Positions 1 through 7,710 of a stretch of 64,000 nt of DNA are shown here, one piece after another; positions within the stretch are counted from its first letter, which is position 1, and each line of letters starts with the position of its first letter. Under the pieces are notes generated by a model. The model ran no database searches. It was not told the DNA's origin and saw nothing but the letters and a program-made list of their open reading frames with translations. This DNA is from RGIG7179 sp051893555. GTDB lineage: Bacteria; Bacillota; Clostridia; Peptostreptococcales; Anaerovoracaceae. Position numbers and translations under genes: made by a program. The stretch covers positions 1-64,000 of the forward strand of contig JBJFHL010000012.1 in assembly GCA_051893555.1 (NCBI GenBank). The letters run 5' to 3'.

Positions 1-51
1 TAACTGAAATCATCGAATAATTCGACACTTTCAGGCAACTGAATCAATAGA

Positions 52-85
52 AACAAAAACCCGTGGGAGACCACGGGTTTTTGTT
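52..85. terminator. Rho-independent terminator, probably bidirectional
   Basis: A 15-bp perfect inverted repeat with a GAGA loop: AACAAAAACCCGTGG then CCACGGGTTTTTGTT. It has an A-tract before and a T-tract after, so it could stop transcription from either side. It presumably ends a gene lying to the left of the window; bases 1-51 show no recognisable coding end. Confidence 0.85.
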
Positions 86-99
86 ATGAGGAAAAACTA

Positions 100-128
100 T
101 GGACAGCAGCAGGATAAAGTGCTAAAAT
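100..128 (+). promoter_or_regulatory. Candidate sigma-A promoter for the ywaF-ecf-trmB operon
   Basis: TGGACA (100-105), 17-bp spacer, TAAAAT (123-128), located about 60 bp before the first gene and just after the terminator at 52-85. Read from the sequence; not experimentally supported. Confidence 0.5.
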
Positions 129-186
129 GATAGGGATTGCAGAAAACGTTGAGAAATGCGGAAACGCAGTTGAAAAGAAGGAATGA

Positions 187-1062
187 GTGGGAAACATGGA
201 TTTTACATATTTTTTTTGGAACAGCAGACAGTTTTTGAAACTGGAGGAACAGGGGACGAAACTCGGATTTACACTTTACAGCCGGGGTCATCTGATCTGG
301 CTTGCCGTTATCGTACTGGCAACGGCGCTGATCAGTAGCTGGTATATCCGGCTGGGCGGAGAGCGGCGTGTAGGACGGTTCAGCCGCAGATCCAATGCGG
401 TGTATCCGCCGACCAGCCTGCAGGAAACAGAACGGAAACGAAGACATGTACGGCACTTTTTTGCCGTGACGATTGTATGTTCTGAAATCGTAAGAGATCT
501 GGCCATTGCGCTTACGGGAAACTTCCGGCTGGAATACCTGCCGTTCCATTTATGTGGGTTCGCCATTTTTGCCATGGTTGCAGATGCTTATGCAGAAAAT
601 CAGAAGCTGACCGGCCAGTTCATGGCTTACGCCTTCATGCCTGGCGCCACGGCGGCACTTCTTTTCTGCAACTGGACAGAATACCCGTTCCTGACCTTCA
701 TGTGCATATACAGCTTTGTTTTCCACGCATGGATCGTATTCTACACGATCATGCGGTTTCGCGCCAGGGAAATCCGGCCGGATTATAAAGGGCTGTGGCA
801 AACGGTATGTATGGTTTTGCTGCTGGCAGCACCGTTGTTTTTGTTTAATAAGCGGTTTGGAACCAATTTCCTGTTTATCAATGAAGCATCCGCAGGCTCA
901 CCTCTGGTGCCGATCTGGAATGTACTTGGGACCCGATTCGGCCACCCGGGATACCTGGCAGGCTGTACATTGCTTGTGATCGTAGTATTTCATGTTCTGT
1001 GGCTGGTATATTTCCTCCTGCAGAGGGGAATGGATAAAAGAGAAAAGGGTGGATTAAAATGA
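187..1062 (+). CDS. YwaF/TMEM164-family integral membrane protein
   Basis: A 291-residue polytopic membrane protein. The motif LPFHLCGFAIF (about residue 118), a FMPGATAALL stretch and a histidine-containing membrane segment (SFVFHAWIVFYTIM) followed by a NFLFI motif match the bacterial YwaF/TP0381 family related to eukaryotic TMEM164. The family role is not settled; TMEM164 has been described as an acyltransferase, so membrane-lipid work is possible but inferred. I use the GTG start at 187, which sits 5 nt behind AAGAAGGA; an ATG at 196 is the alternative. Its stop overlaps the start of the next gene by 4 nt (ATGA), so it is translationally coupled to the dehydroquinase-like gene and heads the ECF operon. 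Confidence 0.8.
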   Translation: MGNMDFTYFFWNSRQFLKLEEQGTKLGFTLYSRGHLIWLAVIVLATALISSWYIRLGGERRVGRFSRRSNAVYPPTSLQETERKRRHVRHFFAVTIVCSEIVRDLAIALTGNFRLEYLPFHLCGFAIFAMVADAYAENQKLTGQFMAYAFMPGATAALLFCNWTEYPFLTFMCIYSFVFHAWIVFYTIMRFRAREIRPDYKGLWQTVCMVLLLAAPLFLFNKRFGTNFLFINEASAGSPLVPIWNVLGTRFGHPGYLAGCTLLVIVVFHVLWLVYFLLQRGMDKREKGGLK

Positions 1063-1763
1063 AAAGTGTGAAAAAAAGACCGGATATCTGTTTGCTTTTG
1101 AACTGTAAAACCATAGAGGAGATCAAAGCAGAACTGGATCTGTTCGGCCAGGATTGCCAGGCAGTACAGTGGTGCGCAGATAAGAATTCCGGTGTGGACC
1201 ATTACAGCAAAGAGGAATTCGTACAGGTGCTGAAGCTGATCAAAGCCATGTGCCACAAGAAGACCTTTGTTTTCCAGTACAGGGGGACAGAAGAGGAAGA
1301 AGAAACGACCAACCGGATGCTTCGCTATGCTATGGGTACGGCTGACTATATCGACATTGACTGGAAGAACAGCCAGCTGAAACAGCTTCTGAAGGAAGCA
1401 AGAAGAAAAAGAACGAAGACACTGGTGACCTATCACGAACTGGAGCGAATCCTGACGAAGGAGGAGATTGCCACGGAGTTTATTAAGATGGAAAAATTTC
1501 CGGCAGACATGCTGGCCATCGTATCCTTTGCAAATGAAGAGAAAGACGCATATGCACTCCTTGAGGGTGCCTACGCTTACAACCAGCTGAAAGGCCACAA
1601 GCCGTTCCTGGCCATTGCCATGGGCGAAGAGGGTCAGGCCAGCAGGATCTGCGGCGGCGATTTTGGTTCTGTCATGACCTATGCCTGCGGCAGTCGACCT
1701 ACGGCTCCGGGGCAGTTCAATGCTTCCGATCTGAAACGGTATATGGACAAATACTATAAATAA
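1059..1763 (+). CDS. Type I 3-dehydroquinate dehydratase-like protein, active site degenerate
   Basis: A 234-residue protein with the fold signature of AroD/DHQase I: YIDIDW (about 97-102), TYHELE with the family's catalytic histidine (H126), ASRICGGDFGS (R196) and a C-terminal TAPGQ where the family has SAPGQ. The ungapped stretch that normally reads A-D-I-P-K-I-A-V-M-P reads ADMLAIVSFA, so the Schiff-base lysine is alanine (A153). The usual EWR motif is QWC and the FTFR arginine region is FVFQ. Dehydroquinase activity by the known covalent mechanism is therefore unlikely. It overlaps the YwaF-like gene by 4 nt and precedes ecfA1 by 27 nt, so a role linked to the transporter or membrane module is possible. 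No other shikimate genes are nearby. Confidence 0.75.
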   Translation: MKSVKKRPDICLLLNCKTIEEIKAELDLFGQDCQAVQWCADKNSGVDHYSKEEFVQVLKLIKAMCHKKTFVFQYRGTEEEEETTNRMLRYAMGTADYIDIDWKNSQLKQLLKEARRKRTKTLVTYHELERILTKEEIATEFIKMEKFPADMLAIVSFANEEKDAYALLEGAYAYNQLKGHKPFLAIAMGEEGQASRICGGDFGSVMTYACGSRPTAPGQFNASDLKRYMDKYYK

Positions 1764-1790
1764 GGACGATAGAAGGACAAGCGAGACAGG

Positions 1791-2636
1791 ATGGAAAACG
1801 AAAACATCATCACCATAGATCATTTGAGCTTCTCCTATCAGAGAGAGGAAGAGGAACAGAAGAAAAAAGCGGTGGACCAGGTCAGTCTGACTTTCCGCAA
1901 AGGAAGCTTTACCGCCATTCTGGGAAAGAACGGATCCGGGAAATCGACGCTGGCCAAACAGTTGAACGGACTGCTGCTCCCAACGGAAGGCGTGGTATAT
2001 GTGGGCGGATTTGATACCAGAGAAGAGGAACACGTGTGGGATGTCCGCCAGACGGCAGGAATGGTTTTTCAAAATCCGGACAATCAACTGGTTTCCGCTA
2101 TCGTAGAGGATGATGTGGCATTTGGACCGGAAAACCTTGGAATTGATCCGGAAGAGATCCGGCGCAGAGTGGATAAATCTCTGGAAGCAGTCAACATGGG
2201 ACAATTTCGCAAGAAACCGCCGCATCTGCTTTCCGGCGGACAGAAACAGAGAATTGCCATTGCCGGCGTGGTTGCCATGAAACCGCAGTGCATCATTTTC
2301 GATGAACCGACTGCCATGCTGGACCCAAAGGGAAGGCAGGAAATCATGTCCATTATCCGGGAACTTCACGAAGAGGGTATTACGGTCATTCTGATCACAC
2401 ACTTTATGGAGGAAGCAGCAGAAGCAGAGCGTGTCATCGTCATGAATGACGGAAAGGTACTCCTTGATGGCAGTCCGGCGCAGGTTTTTTCACAGCGGCA
2501 GCTGCTGCAGTCCGTCAATCTGGATATTCCGCTGGCTGTGGAGCTGGCAGGAAAGCTCCGTGAGAAGGGAATTCCCGTTCCGGAAAACATAATCAGCACG
2601 GAAGAGATGGTAGAATATCTATGTCAATACAAGTAA
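1791..2636 (+). CDS. ecfA1: Energy-coupling factor transporter ATPase EcfA1
   Basis: A 281-residue ABC ATPase. Visible motifs in order: Walker A GKNGSGKST (about 45-53), Q-loop FQNPDNQLV, signature LSGGQKQR, Walker B CIIFDEPTAMLDPKG and H-loop ILITHFMEEA. FQNPDNQ and the pairing with a second ATPase and EcfT are typical of the ECF (cobalt/biotin/vitamin) importers, in which EcfA1-EcfA2-EcfT is shared among several substrate-binding S components. No S component gene is in this window, so a shared group II module is inferred. It overlaps ecfA2 by 16 nt. The upstream ribosome binding site is weak (GACAGG), suggesting coupling from the preceding gene. Confidence 0.95.
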   Translation: MENENIITIDHLSFSYQREEEEQKKKAVDQVSLTFRKGSFTAILGKNGSGKSTLAKQLNGLLLPTEGVVYVGGFDTREEEHVWDVRQTAGMVFQNPDNQLVSAIVEDDVAFGPENLGIDPEEIRRRVDKSLEAVNMGQFRKKPPHLLSGGQKQRIAIAGVVAMKPQCIIFDEPTAMLDPKGRQEIMSIIRELHEEGITVILITHFMEEAAEAERVIVMNDGKVLLDGSPAQVFSQRQLLQSVNLDIPLAVELAGKLREKGIPVPENIISTEEMVEYLCQYK

Positions 2637-3490
2637 AGAACCTGACACATATTTATGAACCGGGGCTGCCGACAGAATCCGTGGCGCTGGAAGATGTGTC
2701 GTTTGAAATAGAAGATGGAGAACTGGCAGGAATCATCGGGCACACCGGTTCCGGCAAATCCACCCTGCTGCAGCATCTGAACGGGCTGCTGAAACCTACA
2801 TCGGGACAGATCATCGTAGGAGACACGGATATTACAGCCCGGGGGGTATCCATGGTGGAAATCCGCAGACGGGTTGGGCTGGTATTCCAGTATCCGGAGT
2901 ATCAGCTGTTCGAAGAAACGGTGGCACAGGACGTGGCATTCGGACCGAAAAATCTGGGGCTGACACAGGATGAAATCGATGAAAGGGTGCACGAGGCGCT
3001 GGAACTGGTCGGCCTTCCTTATGACGAGGTGGCGGGGCGGTCTCCGTTTGAACTTTCCGGCGGTCAGAAACGGCGTGTGGCCATCGCAGGTGTGATTGCC
3101 ATGCATCCGGAGGTTCTGATTCTGGATGAGCCCACTGCAGGTCTGGACCCGAAAGCGCATAAAGATGTTCTGAACATGATCGAAGAGGTTCACCGTCGAA
3201 CCGGAAATATCACCATACTGGTTTCCCACAATATGGCGGACATTGCCCGCCTGTCCGATAAGGTGATCGTCATCGACAGCGGCAGACTGGTCACTGTGGG
3301 AACACCGCATGAAGTTTTTTCGCAGCACGAAAAGCTGGAGAAAGTGGGCCTTGCCCTGCCGCCAGTGACCCAGTTTACGGAGAGCCTGCGCAGCAAAGGC
3401 ATGAATCTTTCGGAAACCATTCTCTCCACGGATCAGGCGGCAGAAGAAATATACAGAGCACTCACATCGGAAGGGAAAGTCAGAATATGA
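2621..3490 (+). CDS. ecfA2: Energy-coupling factor transporter ATPase EcfA2
   Basis: A 289-residue ABC ATPase with Walker A GHTGSGKST, Q-loop FQYPEYQLF, signature LSGGQKRR, Walker B VLILDEPTAGLDPKAH and switch ILVSHNMADIA. The FQYPEYQLF Q-loop is the usual EcfA2 form. It starts inside the 3' end of ecfA1 and ends with a 4-nt overlap onto ecfT, so the three subunits are translationally coupled and likely made in equal amounts. Acts on the cytoplasmic face of the membrane, driving vitamin or metal uptake with EcfT and exchangeable S components. Confidence 0.95.
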   Translation: MSIQVKNLTHIYEPGLPTESVALEDVSFEIEDGELAGIIGHTGSGKSTLLQHLNGLLKPTSGQIIVGDTDITARGVSMVEIRRRVGLVFQYPEYQLFEETVAQDVAFGPKNLGLTQDEIDERVHEALELVGLPYDEVAGRSPFELSGGQKRRVAIAGVIAMHPEVLILDEPTAGLDPKAHKDVLNMIEEVHRRTGNITILVSHNMADIARLSDKVIVIDSGRLVTVGTPHEVFSQHEKLEKVGLALPPVTQFTESLRSKGMNLSETILSTDQAAEEIYRALTSEGKVRI

Positions 3491-4287
3491 TCAGAGACAT
3501 CACACTGGGACAGTACTATCCGGGAGGGTCCTGGGTACACCAGCTGGACGCAAGGGTAAAAATCATCGCAACCCTTTTGTTCATCATAGAATTATTCATT
3601 GTAGACAATTTCATCGGATTTGCCATCGCCGCAGCGGCGCTGGCCGCAGTGATCGCTGTATCCAGAGTGCCGCTGTCTTATATTGTCCGGGGTCTGAAGC
3701 CCATCATCCTGATCCTCTGCTTTACTTTCGCTCTGAACATGTTTATGATTGACGGAACGATCTTATGGCAGTGGGGATTCCTGAAGATTACCAGAGAAGG
3801 GCTTCGAAAAGCCGTGTTTATGGCAATCCGTCTGGTTCTGCTGCTTATCGGCTCCTCCATGCTGACCCTTTGCACCCGTCCGCTCAGTCTGACAGACGGC
3901 ATCGAGCGGCTGCTGTCGCCGCTGAAGCGGATCGGGGTACCGGCCCATGAAATCGCCATGATGATGACCATCGCCCTGCGGTTCATACCGACCCTGCTGG
4001 AGGAAACCGATAAGATCATGAAAGCCCAGCAGGCACGGGGTGCTGACTTTGAAACAGGCAATCTGCTGCAGCGAGCCAAAAGCCTGGTGCCGATTCTGGT
4101 GCCGCTTTTCGTCAGTGCATTTCGAATTGCCCAGGATCTTGCCATGGCCATGGAAGCCAGATGCTACCGGGGCGGAGAAAACAGAACCAGAATGCATGAA
4201 CTGAAGTTGGTGGGAAAAGACTATCTGGCTATCGTCATGATGATCGGATTCCTGGCACTGATGATTGCCGAGTCGGTGCTGCTGTAA
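3487..4287 (+). CDS. ecfT: Energy-coupling factor transporter transmembrane protein EcfT
   Basis: A 266-residue membrane protein. It starts with the conserved ITLGQYYPG...SWVHQLDARVK segment and carries the two cytoplasmic coupling motifs ARGAD (about residue 181) and ARCYRGG (about 221), which dock into the two ATPases. Four to five hydrophobic segments flank these. It overlaps ecfA2 by 4 nt. In many Firmicutes ecfA1-ecfA2-ecfT directly follow rplQ; here rplQ is about 29 kb away and followed by a terminator, so the module has been relocated. Confidence 0.95.
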   Translation: MIRDITLGQYYPGGSWVHQLDARVKIIATLLFIIELFIVDNFIGFAIAAAALAAVIAVSRVPLSYIVRGLKPIILILCFTFALNMFMIDGTILWQWGFLKITREGLRKAVFMAIRLVLLLIGSSMLTLCTRPLSLTDGIERLLSPLKRIGVPAHEIAMMMTIALRFIPTLLEETDKIMKAQQARGADFETGNLLQRAKSLVPILVPLFVSAFRIAQDLAMAMEARCYRGGENRTRMHELKLVGKDYLAIVMMIGFLALMIAESVLL

Positions 4288-4302
4288 AGATACCCCAACA
4301 GA

Positions 4303-4324
4303 AGCAGGGAGAAAGCAGGGAGAA
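4303..4324 (+). repeat. 11-bp exact tandem repeat carrying the trmB Shine-Dalgarno
   Basis: AGCAGGGAGAA occurs twice head to tail, ending 5 nt before the trmB ATG. Each copy contains GGGAG, so the second copy supplies a ribosome binding site and the first a duplicate of it. Seen directly in the sequence. Confidence 0.8.
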
Positions 4325-4329
4325 AGAAA

Positions 4330-4986
4330 ATGCGTCAGAGAAATATAAAAAATCTGGAAGAACGCCTTGCGGAAAATTCCAGTTTTCTCATAGAAGAGCC
4401 CCAAAATATGAAAGGCCGATGGCGGGAGATTTTCGGAGCCGGTCCGGACCGTCCGGTTTTTCTGGAGATTGGCTGCGGGAAGGGAAAATTCATACTGACC
4501 CGGGCCGAAAACAATCCGGATGCATGCTACATTGCCGTAGAAGGCCAAGCAAATGTGATACTTCGTGCCATGGAAAAAGCCGAGGCTGCAGAACTATCCA
4601 ACCTGCGGCTGTTTATCGACTATGTAAACGATCTGCGGGACTACTTCGAAGAAGGAGAACTGGACGGCATTTACCTGAACTTCAGCGACCCATGGCCGAA
4701 AGCACGTCATGACAAGCGGCGTCTCACCTATCACAAACGGCTGGAAAATTACTTTCAGGTGCTGAAACCGGAGGGCTTCGTGGAATTTAAGACGGACAAT
4801 GACGGACTCTACGCATTCACGCTGGAGGAGATTCCTCTGGCAGGACTGGAGATCGCCGAGGAAACCAGAGATCTGCACCACTCGGATTTTGAGAGTCGGC
4901 AGGTAACCACCGAATACGAAGACAAGTTCCGTGCCGGCGGCAAAAATATCAACTACGTGAAAATCAAAAGAAAAAGCTCTCTTTAG
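4330..4986 (+). CDS. trmB: tRNA (guanine-N7-)-methyltransferase
   Basis: A 218-residue SAM-dependent methyltransferase. The SAM-binding motif EIGCGKGKF (about 46-54) and the TrmB signature NFSDPWPKARHDKRRL (about 117-132) are intact, as is the C-terminal NINYVKI. It makes m7G46 in the variable loop of tRNAs in the cytoplasm. Length is normal for the family. It lies 42 nt behind ecfT with no terminator between, so it is probably the last gene of the operon. The start is supported by GGGAGAAAG just upstream. Confidence 0.95.
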   Translation: MRQRNIKNLEERLAENSSFLIEEPQNMKGRWREIFGAGPDRPVFLEIGCGKGKFILTRAENNPDACYIAVEGQANVILRAMEKAEAAELSNLRLFIDYVNDLRDYFEEGELDGIYLNFSDPWPKARHDKRRLTYHKRLENYFQVLKPEGFVEFKTDNDGLYAFTLEEIPLAGLEIAEETRDLHHSDFESRQVTTEYEDKFRAGGKNINYVKIKRKSSL

Positions 4987-5027
4987 CAGGCAGCCTGTAT
5001 GAAACAGTCTGCTGCGGGAGAGCTTTT
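4972..5027. terminator. Terminator between convergent trmB and the M23 gene
   Basis: AAAAGCTCTC (4972-4981) pairs with GAGAGCTTTT (5018-5027), with an inner CAGCAGAC-like stem. It overlaps the trmB stop codon and can serve both converging genes. Confidence 0.7.
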
Positions 5028-5047
5028 CCGTTATCTTTCCTCGATCT

Positions 5048-5746
5048 TTACAGATGCAGATAGTCCATCGGATTTACATAAACACCGTCTTTCAAAAGCT
5101 CCAGATGAAGATGGGCCGGCTCCAGGGATTCAAAGAGGCCCGTGGATCCTATGCCGCCGATGGTCTGCCCTGCGGTAACTGTATCACCCACTTCCACCAT
5201 ACCGGCGTCGGACAGGTTGGAATACACAGCAATAAATCCGTCATCCTGCGTGATCTCCACAGAATTGCCGTACCGGTCATCGATGTAGACTGCAGTGATA
5301 GTGCCGGATGCCATGGATACGACCTGGGTATCCGCCGGCGCCTCAATATCCACACCGCAGTGAACCATGTACTGATCCAGCGTGACCGAATAGATGAGAT
5401 GGTCCATGGCATATTCGTTGGTCACATAGGCGCTGCCATCCTTCACAGGCTTCACAAAATCCGCCGGCCCGGCAGTATTGCCGCCCTCTTCCTGTTTCCG
5501 GCTGTCCACAGTAGGAACTTTTGCGGAGGCTTCATCGGAAGGCTCTTCTTTTTTTGGAATCTCAGGCGTTTCTTTACCGTCTGCTGCTTTCGCTTTTTCG
5601 GAAACAGGCACGCCGCTCTGGCTGTCCTGGATTTTATTGAGATTGGATTTAATTGTGAAAATCGAAGTGAGGGCAATGACACAGAAGCATAGCATCAGCG
5701 CGATGGCGATCTTGTCTTTTTGTTTCTTTCTGTCTGCTTGACGCAT
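5048..5746 (-). CDS. SpoIIQ-like M23 (LytM) metallopeptidase
   Basis: A 232-residue protein with an N-terminal cytoplasmic tail, one uncleaved membrane segment (about 13-32), a Lys/Glu/Pro-rich linker (50-100) and a LytM/M23 domain (about 105-232). The zinc ligands look complete: H129 and D133 in HCGVDIEAP and the HLHLEL motif (212-216). The usual YxHL catalytic histidine is Asn (YSNLS, 175-179). This layout matches SpoIIQ, the forespore protein that pairs with SpoIIIAH in the engulfment channel; many clostridial SpoIIQ proteins keep zinc binding. A forespore-type promoter lies directly upstream (5768-5797), supporting the call. The ATG follows GGAGGTG. A general cell-wall endopeptidase is the alternative. 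Confidence 0.75.
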   Translation of the reverse strand: MRQADRKKQKDKIAIALMLCFCVIALTSIFTIKSNLNKIQDSQSGVPVSEKAKAADGKETPEIPKKEEPSDEASAKVPTVDSRKQEEGGNTAGPADFVKPVKDGSAYVTNEYAMDHLIYSVTLDQYMVHCGVDIEAPADTQVVSMASGTITAVYIDDRYGNSVEITQDDGFIAVYSNLSDAGMVEVGDTVTAGQTIGGIGSTGLFESLEPAHLHLELLKDGVYVNPMDYLHL

Positions 5747-5767
5747 AATTTCACCTCCAGTTAATCA

Positions 5768-5797
5768 TAGTATGGACAGAAAAGCACCGTTTCATAC
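5768..5797 (-). promoter_or_regulatory. Sigma-G/sigma-F type forespore promoter
   Basis: On the minus strand GTATG (5797-5793) is followed after exactly 18 nt by CATACTA (5774-5768), matching the Bacillus sigma-G consensus GHATR-N18-CATNHTA at every defined position. It also resembles sigma-F sites, which overlap in sequence. It is 22 nt before the start codon of the SpoIIQ-like gene. Confidence 0.65.
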
Positions 5798-5807
5798 AAA
5801 AGCAAGC

Positions 5808-5836
5808 TTGTAAAAAATGATAACAGATGGTAGAAT
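5808..5836 (+). promoter_or_regulatory. Sigma-A promoter for the aminotransferase gene
   Basis: TTGTAA (5808-5813), 17-bp spacer, TAGAAT (5831-5836), giving a leader of about 55 nt before the ATG at 5901. Divergent from the forespore promoter. Confidence 0.65.
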
Positions 5837-5900
5837 AAAACCATTATTTCAGAGAACGTGAGAAAAGAAATAAAATCTCAAACAAATACAGGAGGCAGCT

Positions 5901-7145
5901 ATGTCAGATTTTATTTTCGCGGCCCCGCAGGGACGGAAAATTCCAAAGGAAGATAAGAACTTCGGCATCAATAACCGCGCCAAGGCCATGATTGCTGAAA
6001 AAGGAAAGGAACATGTGGTCAATGCTACGCTGGGTGTGCTTCTGGATGACGAGGGCAAGCTGGTGGTACTTTCTTCGGTGAACGACGTATTTCAGAGCCT
6101 GAAGCCGGAAGAATTTGCGGAGTATGCACCGATCTCCGGCACCCCGGGTTTTCGCGAGGCGGTAAAGAAGGATGCCTTCGGCAGTTTCGTGCCGACCCGT
6201 CATGCCGAAGCGGTAGCCACACCGGGAGGAACCGGAGCCATCCACAGCACCATTGTCAATTATTCGGAAGAGGGAGATAAGGTTCTGCTGACCGACTGGT
6301 ACTGGGGACCTTACGGCACCATCGCAGGAGAACTGGGCAGATCCATTGACACCTTCTGCCTTTTTGATGAAAACAGGGGCTTTAACCGCGCAGATTTCCG
6401 CCGCAAGGTAGAGGAACTTCTGGCAGTACAGGACCGTCTGGTGATCATCCTGAATACGCCGGCCCATAACCCGACCGGATATTCCCTCACCGATGACGAC
6501 TGGAAACAGGTGGTGGAAGTGCTGAACAGCCAGTCACAGGAAAAAAGAATCACGCTGCTGGCAGATGTGGCGTATCTGGACTTTGCGGGAGACGGAGAAA
6601 AATACCGCAGCTTCCTTCCGATTCTGGAGACGCTGAAATCGAATGTTCTTCCGATTATCGGTTACAGCCTGTCCAAATCCTATACCATGTACGGCATGCG
6701 CTGCGGCGCCATGATCTGTATGGCACCAACCCAGGAAATCGCTGCGGAGTTCAAGAGTGTCTGTGAATATTCTGCCCGAGCCGCATGGTCCAACTGCAAC
6801 CGGAGCGGCCAGGTGATCCTGACGAAGATTTATGAAGATCCACAGCTGCTGGCAAAGGTCCAGGCAGAGAGAGCCGGATTTCGGGATATGCTTCTGCGCC
6901 GCGGGAAAGCGTTCGAGACCGCTGCAGCAGAGGTGGGGCTGGAAATTGTTCCGTTCGACGCAGGATTTTTTACCTCTGTACCATGCAGCAGACCGGAGGA
7001 AGCGGCAGCCTGTCTGGAGCAGGAGGGGATCTTTCTCATTCCTCTGGCAAAAGGTCTCCGCATCAGTGTAGCATCTGTGCCGGAAGACGTATGCCGCATG
7101 CTGCCTGCGAAAATTCTGGAAGCGATTCGAAAGGTGGAAGGTTAA
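5901..7145 (+). CDS. Class I pyridoxal-phosphate aminotransferase (aspartate/aromatic type)
   Basis: A 414-residue fold-type I aminotransferase. Seen: TPGGTGAI (about 107-114) of the phosphate-binding loop, NTPAHNPTGY with the PLP-contacting Asn190, DVAYLDF with Asp222/Tyr225, the PLP lysine K259 in SLSKSYTMYG, Arg267, and a C-terminal LRISVA arginine that binds the substrate carboxylate. The arrangement is closest to aspartate/aromatic aminotransferases that use 2-oxoglutarate. The exact amino acid cannot be told from sequence. It appears to be a single-gene unit with its own promoter and AGGAGG site. No clear terminator follows before the next gene. Confidence 0.85.
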   Translation: MSDFIFAAPQGRKIPKEDKNFGINNRAKAMIAEKGKEHVVNATLGVLLDDEGKLVVLSSVNDVFQSLKPEEFAEYAPISGTPGFREAVKKDAFGSFVPTRHAEAVATPGGTGAIHSTIVNYSEEGDKVLLTDWYWGPYGTIAGELGRSIDTFCLFDENRGFNRADFRRKVEELLAVQDRLVIILNTPAHNPTGYSLTDDDWKQVVEVLNSQSQEKRITLLADVAYLDFAGDGEKYRSFLPILETLKSNVLPIIGYSLSKSYTMYGMRCGAMICMAPTQEIAAEFKSVCEYSARAAWSNCNRSGQVILTKIYEDPQLLAKVQAERAGFRDMLLRRGKAFETAAAEVGLEIVPFDAGFFTSVPCSRPEEAAACLEQEGIFLIPLAKGLRISVASVPEDVCRMLPAKILEAIRKVEG

Positions 7146-7215
7146 GCCGGATTTTTTCCGCAAATACCGGGTCGAATCGTGATACTTTCTGCCATAAAAT
7201 GCGGAATCCCCGCGA

Positions 7216-7256
7216 ATTCTGTCGAAGCATGACAGATCGCGTCAGATTCTGTCGAA
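7216..7256 (+). repeat. Two direct copies of ATTCTGTCGAA
   Basis: ATTCTGTCGAA is found at 7216-7226 and again at 7246-7256, spaced exactly 30 bp start to start, with GACA and GTCA half-elements between. They lie just upstream of the -10-like TAGAAT (7289-7294) of the PC4-like gene, so they could be operator sites. Function unknown. Confidence 0.5.
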
Positions 7257-7326
7257 ATATTCTTCTCGCAAAAAATGTAATTTATGGTAGAATTGTATTG
7301 CAAAGGGAAATGGGGAAGGAGATACT

Positions 7327-7656
7327 ATGGCTGCAGAACGTGAGCACGGAATTTCATTCAACATTTGTCAGAAGATCGGCGTGATTGCCACCTATCAGAC
7401 CGGATGGAAAAAAGAAGTGAATCTGGTGGAGTGGAACGACGGACCGGCGAAGTTCGATATCCGGGACTGGGATCCCAGTCATACCCACATGGGAAAGGGG
7501 ATAACCCTCTACCGGGAGGAGGCCGACCGGCTGCGATGGATCCTGTACCGCTATTTCACCGGCAAGGGTGCGGAAAAGGATTCAGAAGAAGTGCTGGAAC
7601 CATCCATGCCGGAAGAGGTCGAGGAGGCACCCCGGCCGTCAGAGGAATCATTCTGA
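7327..7656 (+). CDS. PC4/YdbC-family single-stranded DNA-binding protein
   Basis: A 109-residue protein. Residues 8-75 (ISFNICQKIGVI, EVNLVEWNDGPAKFDIRDW, GKGITLYREEADRL) match the YdbC subgroup of the PC4 transcriptional-coactivator fold, which forms dimers that bind single-stranded DNA. The last 30 residues are acidic and low-complexity, a variable tail. The start follows GGGGAAGGAG. It stands alone between direct repeats and a terminator. Proposed role in DNA repair or transcription is family-level inference. Confidence 0.8.
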   Translation: MAAEREHGISFNICQKIGVIATYQTGWKKEVNLVEWNDGPAKFDIRDWDPSHTHMGKGITLYREEADRLRWILYRYFTGKGAEKDSEEVLEPSMPEEVEEAPRPSEESF

Positions 7657-7664
7657 AAAGAAGA

Positions 7665-7705
7665 GGCTGCGCCCTGGTGATGTATTCATTGGGGTGCAGC
7701 CCCTT
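7665..7705. terminator. Terminator between convergent PC4-like gene and DUF378 gene
   Basis: GGCTGCGCCC (7665-7674) pairs with GGGGTGCAGCC (7691-7701), followed by CCCTTTT. Confidence 0.75.
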
Positions 7706-7710
7706 TTGAT

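Noticed and set aside
990..2402. 470-codon open frame on the minus strand
   Set aside because: Lies opposite the dehydroquinase-like and ecfA1 genes, has no recognisable motif and no ribosome site; a shadow of real genes.
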